Below are positions 62,468 to 64,000 of a DNA stretch of 64,000 nucleotides, piece after piece. Origin of the DNA: Candidatus Uabimicrobium amorphum (GTDB lineage Bacteria; Planctomycetota; Uabimicrobiia; Uabimicrobiales; Uabimicrobiaceae); contig NZ_AP019860.1 of NCBI RefSeq assembly GCF_009002475.1, forward strand, positions 7,144,501-7,208,500. Direction: 5' to 3'. The notes under the pieces are model-generated. The model made no database searches and was not told the DNA's origin. It was given only the letters and a program-made list of their open reading frames with translations. How positions within the stretch are numbered: position 1 is the first letter of the stretch; every line of letters begins with the position of its first letter. Both the position numbers and the translations under genes were made by a program.

Positions 62468-64000
62468 ATGTATGGTGAAATAGTTGCAGTTGCAAATTCT
62501 TCCTCTCAACACACAATACACCCTGGAGATTTTTTAGTTTTTGGACGTGGGAAAAACGCAGACATTATCTTAGATGATAACGCTATTTCGCGTTTGCACT
62601 GCAAAGTCTTTTATCATCAAGCGCAATTTTGGATTCAAGATTTTGGTAGTCGCAACAGCACCCTAGTCAACAATCAACGTGTTTCGCGACAACCGCTTAA
62701 ACAAGGCGATGTCATTCGTTTAGGCCGACATCGCTTTCGCTTTCAGATATATGAGCAGGACAAAAAAGACTACCACGAAGACGAGCAAGAAAGTTTTTCC
62801 AAATTAAAACGTCATGACAAACTCATCGGAAAAATCGCCGTAGAACTTGGCTATATAAAGCGCAGCCAAGTTAAAAAGTGCATCCTACTACAAGAAACAC
62901 TCAGCGAAGACGGTGACTATGTGCACTTGGAAGATATTTTTCTGCAAGAAGATTATCTAGATAGCGAGCAAATCCAAAAAATCAACAAGTACAAAATCCA
63001 GGTTCCCTCCATCGAAGGATACAAACTACAGGAACTCATTGGAATTGGTGGAATGGGGAAAATTTATAAAGGCCGTTTTAACGACGACTCTGAACCGGTA
63101 GCAGTGAAAGTCCTTTCGAGTACCGAAGACGAAAACCACATGCAACTTAGTCATCAATTTATTCGCGAAGCAAAAGCCATTGCCAAACTCAACCACAAAA
63201 ATATCGTTGCCGGTTTAGATTTCGGATTTGCCGGAAAAAATATCTATATTGTCATGGAGTACATAGATGGACCAAATCTGCAACAACATCTAAAAGAACA
63301 AGGTGGACGTCTTTTACCTGATGAAACTTTAAACATGGTCATGCAAATCGCCAGTGCTTTAGAACATGCACACAGTTGTGGTTTGGTGCATCGCGACATA
63401 AAAACAGACAATATATTACTCGCGACTCCCAACAGTGTAAAACTATGCGACTTTGGCCTTGTCCGCGATGTCGACGAAGTGGCCAATGACGAGGAAAAAG
63501 TCTTTGGTACCGTTGCGTATATGAGCCCCGAACAATGCTTGTTCAAAAAGAACATTGACATTCGCAGTGACATCTACTCCCTTGGAGTCGTCTTTTTTCG
63601 TATGCTTTATGGTGACTTACCGTTTAAGGGTGCCAAAAAAGAGGTACGTCGTCACCATGTTCAGACCCCCATACCATTTCCCAAATCACAAAGTAGTGAA
63701 AAACAAGATTTGGAAAAGATTATCGCGAAAATGATGGCAAAGAGCCCCAAAGAACGCTATTCAAATCCAACACAATTACTACGAGATCTCAATGCCGCGG
63801 CCAAGAACTTCTCTCCTCTAGAAGACTCTGACGGTACAGCAGAAGTAGATATTGAGTATTCACTGGTGTCTCTTGACGACACCGAAACGCGTATGCTCAA
63901 AAACCCTCTCGAAACACAAGAGCTTAGCCCATGGGATTTGATCAATTTTATGGACAAAATGTCACAAGCTAAGAATCTATCCATGCGCTATTGGAAGTAC
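62468..64000 (+). CDS. FHA-Ser/Thr protein kinase, cut by window end
   Basis: Seen: an open frame of 511 codons running off the right edge. Residues about 1-95 are an FHA domain (LVFGRGKNADIIL, ISRLHCKVF, FGSRNSTLVNN). A linker of about 80 residues leads to a kinase: IGIGGMGKIYKG, AVKVL, VHRDIKTDNILL (a normal HRD), CDFGLV, GTVAYMSPEQ and DIYSLGVVFFRML. The start at 62468 (MYGEIVAV) has AGAAAG upstream. The FHA domain could bind the kinase's own phosphothreonines. It differs from the WD40 kinase at 42183 in having intact HRD and DFG. The C-terminus is missing. Confidence 0.9.
   Translation, partial: MYGEIVAVANSSSQHTIHPGDFLVFGRGKNADIILDDNAISRLHCKVFYHQAQFWIQDFGSRNSTLVNNQRVSRQPLKQGDVIRLGRHRFRFQIYEQDKKDYHEDEQESFSKLKRHDKLIGKIAVELGYIKRSQVKKCILLQETLSEDGDYVHLEDIFLQEDYLDSEQIQKINKYKIQVPSIEGYKLQELIGIGGMGKIYKGRFNDDSEPVAVKVLSSTEDENHMQLSHQFIREAKAIAKLNHKNIVAGLDFGFAGKNIYIVMEYIDGPNLQQHLKEQGGRLLPDETLNMVMQIASALEHAHSCGLVHRDIKTDNILLATPNSVKLCDFGLVRDVDEVANDEEKVFGTVAYMSPEQCLFKKNIDIRSDIYSLGVVFFRMLYGDLPFKGAKKEVRRHHVQTPIPFPKSQSSEKQDLEKIIAKMMAKSPKERYSNPTQLLRDLNAAAKNFSPLEDSDGTAEVDIEYSLVSLDDTETRMLKNPLETQELSPWDLINFMDKMSQAKNLSMRYWKY

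Overview
The window is AT-rich, gene-dense bacterial chromosome from a diderm: it has lipoprotein signals, secretin-like proteins and a PilT ATPase. The gene repertoire is eukaryote-like: Ser/Thr kinases fused to WD40 or FHA domains, MORN repeats, leucine-rich repeats, an alpha-2-macroglobulin, an archaemetzincin, a retinol-saturase-like oxidoreductase and an RRM fusion. That mix, with a planctomycete-style STN/secretin module and DWG-type kinases, suggests a low-GC member of the Planctomycetota, perhaps related to Candidatus Uabimicrobium. This assignment is inference; no rRNA gene is present to settle it. TGA, TAA and TAG all act as stops, so the code is standard.

Layout. Positions 1-8961 hold a metallo-beta-lactamase-fold lipoprotein candidate, a large alpha-2-macroglobulin-like protein, a secreted propeller-like protein, an acidic MORN protein and a YheT-type hydrolase; a 258-bp MITE-like element lies at 4687-4944. 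Positions 9141-12732 form a tight + strand set: signal peptidase I, a GCS2-type carboxylate-amine ligase that appears to start at ATC, a secreted TPR protein and a membrane-anchored histidine phosphatase. Positions 12768-16862 carry small unknown proteins, a VOC protein, a gamma-glutamylcyclotransferase fusion and a polytopic membrane protein. The last diverges from a DUF2868 / GTPase-DUF3482 pair (17030-19937), followed by an Ig-like surface protein and a 1172-residue protein with four near-identical 261-bp repeats.

Positions 25295-26445 hold no large gene but contain a tRNA-Leu, a degenerate tRNA-like element, several hairpins and a 30-codon reading frame ending at a terminator. Positions 26446-34232 hold a 2H phosphoesterase-RRM fusion, an archaemetzincin lipoprotein, an LRR protein, a TetR/SDR pair with repeated operators, a phosphotransferase, an HTH gene with a duplicated palindrome, and two tandem cold-shock genes with duplicated long leaders. 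Interspersed palindromic elements occur at about 25.3, 30.4, 31.3 and 52.6 kb.

From 34571 to 52514 every gene is on the + strand with overlaps or very short gaps. The first five genes (DUF3261-like lipoprotein, ketoacyl synthase, chain-length factor, ketoreductase, RetSat/CrtI-type oxidoreductase) look like part of an aryl-polyene or ladderane-type fatty-acyl pathway. They are followed by a sodium:solute symporter, a NagZ-type glycosidase, a kinase with 21 WD40 repeats, XdhC pieces, HD and YkgJ proteins, an isoprenol-kinase fusion and an FHA protein. On the - strand, 52744-57701 encode a secreted Cys-rich repeat protein resembling a metallothionein, a small Cys/His-rich exported protein and two STN/secretin-like proteins. 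The right end (58403-64000) holds a small membrane protein, an M23 peptidase, PilT, a MORN/HEAT lipoprotein and an FHA-kinase cut by the window edge.
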